Positions 4,298 to 5,634 of a DNA stretch of 5,634 bases are shown one piece after another. Every line of letters starts with the position of its first letter. Positions within the stretch are counted from its first letter, which is position 1. The translations under genes and the position numbers were made by a program. The stretch covers positions 1 to 5,634 of the forward strand of contig JAFUJG010000004.1 in assembly GCA_017468215.1 (NCBI GenBank), written 5' to 3'. Under the pieces are notes generated by a model. The model had not been told where the DNA came from and did no database searches. It saw only the letters and a program-made list of their open reading frames with translations. Origin of the DNA: Clostridia bacterium. Lineage in GTDB: Bacteria; Bacillota; Clostridia; UMGS1883.

Positions 4298-5634
4298 GTG
4301 CTTGATAAGGTACTTGAAACAATAGAAAAAAACAGAATGCTCAAAGCAGGGGACAAGGTAATCTGTGCCGTAAGCGGCGGTGCAGATTCGATGGCTCTGC
4401 TTTGTGCACTTTATGAAATAAAAGAAAAACTGAAAATTGAGGTATATGCAGCACATGTAAACCACTGCATACGAGGCATGGATGCCCATAACGATTACCA
4501 ATTTGTTAAGGACTTTTGCGAAAAAAAGGGCATTGAGCTTTTTTACAAAAAGGTGGATGTGCCTCAGCTCTCACGTGAGCGTCACCAAAGCGAGGAAACC
4601 GTTGGCAGAGAGGAACGCTACAGCTTTTTTAACCAGCTTTCCCAAAAGCTGGGCGGTGCAAAAATTGCTACCGGTCACCACATGAACGACAACGCCGAGA
4701 CTGTGCTCTTTAACCTTTTTAGGGGCAGCAGCACAAAGGGGCTTGGGGGTATTCCTTACCAAAGGGGCAACATTATAAGACCCCTGCTTGACATTTCACG
4801 GTGTGAAACCGAGGCGTTTTTGAAAAATGCGGGAATATCCTGGTGTGAGGACAAAACAAACCTGGATTGCACCTACTCCAGAAACGCTATCAGAAACCTT
4901 GTCATAAAGGATATCGAAAAGCTGTTTCCCGAGGCGGTACGAAAAATTGCTCAATGCTCCGAAAGCGTTAAGGCAGACTGCAGCTATCTTGACCATCTTG
5001 CCGAAATCAGCCAAGCCTATAAGGACGGTGCTATTGTAAAAGAGTCGTTTGAGCCTTTGGACGAGTGTATCAGGCGAAGGGTTTGTGTGCGTGCACTTAA
5101 AGAGTGGGGCGTAGAGGAAATCGACAGCGAAAAAATAAAAGCCGTAAGTGAAATCGTTTTGGGTGCAACGGGAAAAAGCCGTGACGTGGGCAACAATGTG
5201 TGCATTACAAACAGCTACGGCAAGGTTTACAAAAAAGAAACTGCCATTGAAGCATCCCGTATGACACCCATTGATACAAAAACCCAAAACAGCCTTGAAA
5301 TAAGGTCTCCTGAGGGTGTCTGGAGCATAAAAACTGTTGACAAAATGCCAAAAATGCGAGATAATAAAATGATGATATTTTTGGATAGTGATAAACTGGG
5401 CAGAGAAGTTTTTGTCAGACAAAGGCAGGACGGAGACTTTATCTGTCCAAAAGGCATGCTTGGCACAAAAAAGTTAAAAAAAGTTTTCATTGATTTAAAA
5501 ATTCCAAGGGAAAAACGTGATAGAATTTCTATGCTCACAATGGGCAGTGAGGTTCTGTTTATACCGGGAATAAGAAAAACGGGGAACTATCTTCCCGACG
5601 AAAATACAAAAAAAATTCTTATTGCAGAGTACAA
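4298..5634 (+). CDS. tilS: tRNA(Ile)-lysidine synthetase TilS, 3' end cut by window end
   Basis: TilS uses ATP and lysine to convert C34 of the CAU-anticodon tRNA-Ile to lysidine, so that it reads AUA as isoleucine and is charged with isoleucine instead of methionine. The open frame has 445 codons to the window edge with no stop. From the GTG the protein reads VLDKVLETIEKNRMLKAGDK, aligning with the usual TilS N terminus. The PP-loop AVSGGADS is at 24-31. It is followed by HVNHCIRG (53-60), EERYSFF (105-111) and GHHMNDNAETVLFNLFRG (126-143), the N-type ATP pyrophosphatase core. A middle helical substrate-binding region covers about 190-330. The C-terminal TilS domain is recognised by VRQRQDGDF (about 370-378), LGTKKLKKVFIDLKIP and FIPGIRKTGNY. 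By family length only about 10-25 residues should be missing. The start is GTG 10 bp after dnaB; ATG at 4337 (residue 14) is less likely because it would cut the conserved N-terminal helix. Confidence 0.95.
   Translation, partial: MLDKVLETIEKNRMLKAGDKVICAVSGGADSMALLCALYEIKEKLKIEVYAAHVNHCIRGMDAHNDYQFVKDFCEKKGIELFYKKVDVPQLSRERHQSEETVGREERYSFFNQLSQKLGGAKIATGHHMNDNAETVLFNLFRGSSTKGLGGIPYQRGNIIRPLLDISRCETEAFLKNAGISWCEDKTNLDCTYSRNAIRNLVIKDIEKLFPEAVRKIAQCSESVKADCSYLDHLAEISQAYKDGAIVKESFEPLDECIRRRVCVRALKEWGVEEIDSEKIKAVSEIVLGATGKSRDVGNNVCITNSYGKVYKKETAIEASRMTPIDTKTQNSLEIRSPEGVWSIKTVDKMPKMRDNKMMIFLDSDKLGREVFVRQRQDGDFICPKGMLGTKKLKKVFIDLKIPREKRDRISMLTMGSEVLFIPGIRKTGNYLPDENTKKILIAEY

Noticed and set aside
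4796..5422. A 208-codon open frame on the minus strand opposite tilS
   Set aside because: It lies wholly antisense to well-conserved tilS sequence, has a composition rich in F, C and H typical of shadow frames, and shows no recognisable domain.
1..5634. Search for a hidden mobile element, CRISPR array, tRNA, toxin-antitoxin pair or defence system
   Set aside because: The coding regions are almost contiguous conserved housekeeping genes with uniform composition. No terminal repeats, spaced direct repeats or cloverleaf sequence were seen in the gaps.

Overview
This window looks like core chromosome of a low-to-mid GC Gram-positive bacterium. The best guess is class Clostridia, in or near the Oscillospiraceae/Ruminococcaceae. 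The reasons are the gene set and order (GdpP, ribosomal protein L9, DnaB helicase), the AGGAG-type ribosome binding sites, the codon use, and a divergent gene of the YlmC/YmxH sporulation family. The taxon is inferred from gene content; there is no rRNA or other direct marker here.

Layout: positions 1-224 (minus strand) hold the 5' part of a small PRC-barrel-like protein of the YlmC/YmxH family, cut by the window start. An 89-bp divergent intergenic region (225-313) carries a plausible sigma-A-type promoter for the plus strand, with an 18-bp inverted repeat across its spacer. Four plus-strand genes follow: gdpP (314-2290, c-di-AMP phosphodiesterase), rplI (2451-2897, ribosomal protein L9), dnaB (2926-4287, replicative helicase, GTG start) and tilS (4298 to the window end, tRNA-Ile lysidine synthetase, GTG start, missing only its last residues). 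The gaps after rplI (28 bp) and dnaB (10 bp) contain no terminator, so rplI-dnaB-tilS is very probably one transcript. The 160-bp gdpP-rplI gap holds several small inverted repeats and a possible -10 element, so rplI may have its own start site or a processed leader.

The genes link c-di-AMP turnover at the membrane (GdpP), ribosome function (L9), replication fork unwinding (DnaB) and decoding of AUA codons (TilS). The gdpP-rplI-dnaB order is a known conserved Firmicutes arrangement. All four plus-strand proteins keep their key motifs and look intact where visible.

I found no mobile element, CRISPR array, RNA gene, toxin-antitoxin pair or defence system, and nothing that supports a new biological system. 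The points worth a second look are regulatory: the palindrome in the gdpP promoter, and the hairpin-rich gdpP-rplI spacer with its C-run/G-run inverted repeat.
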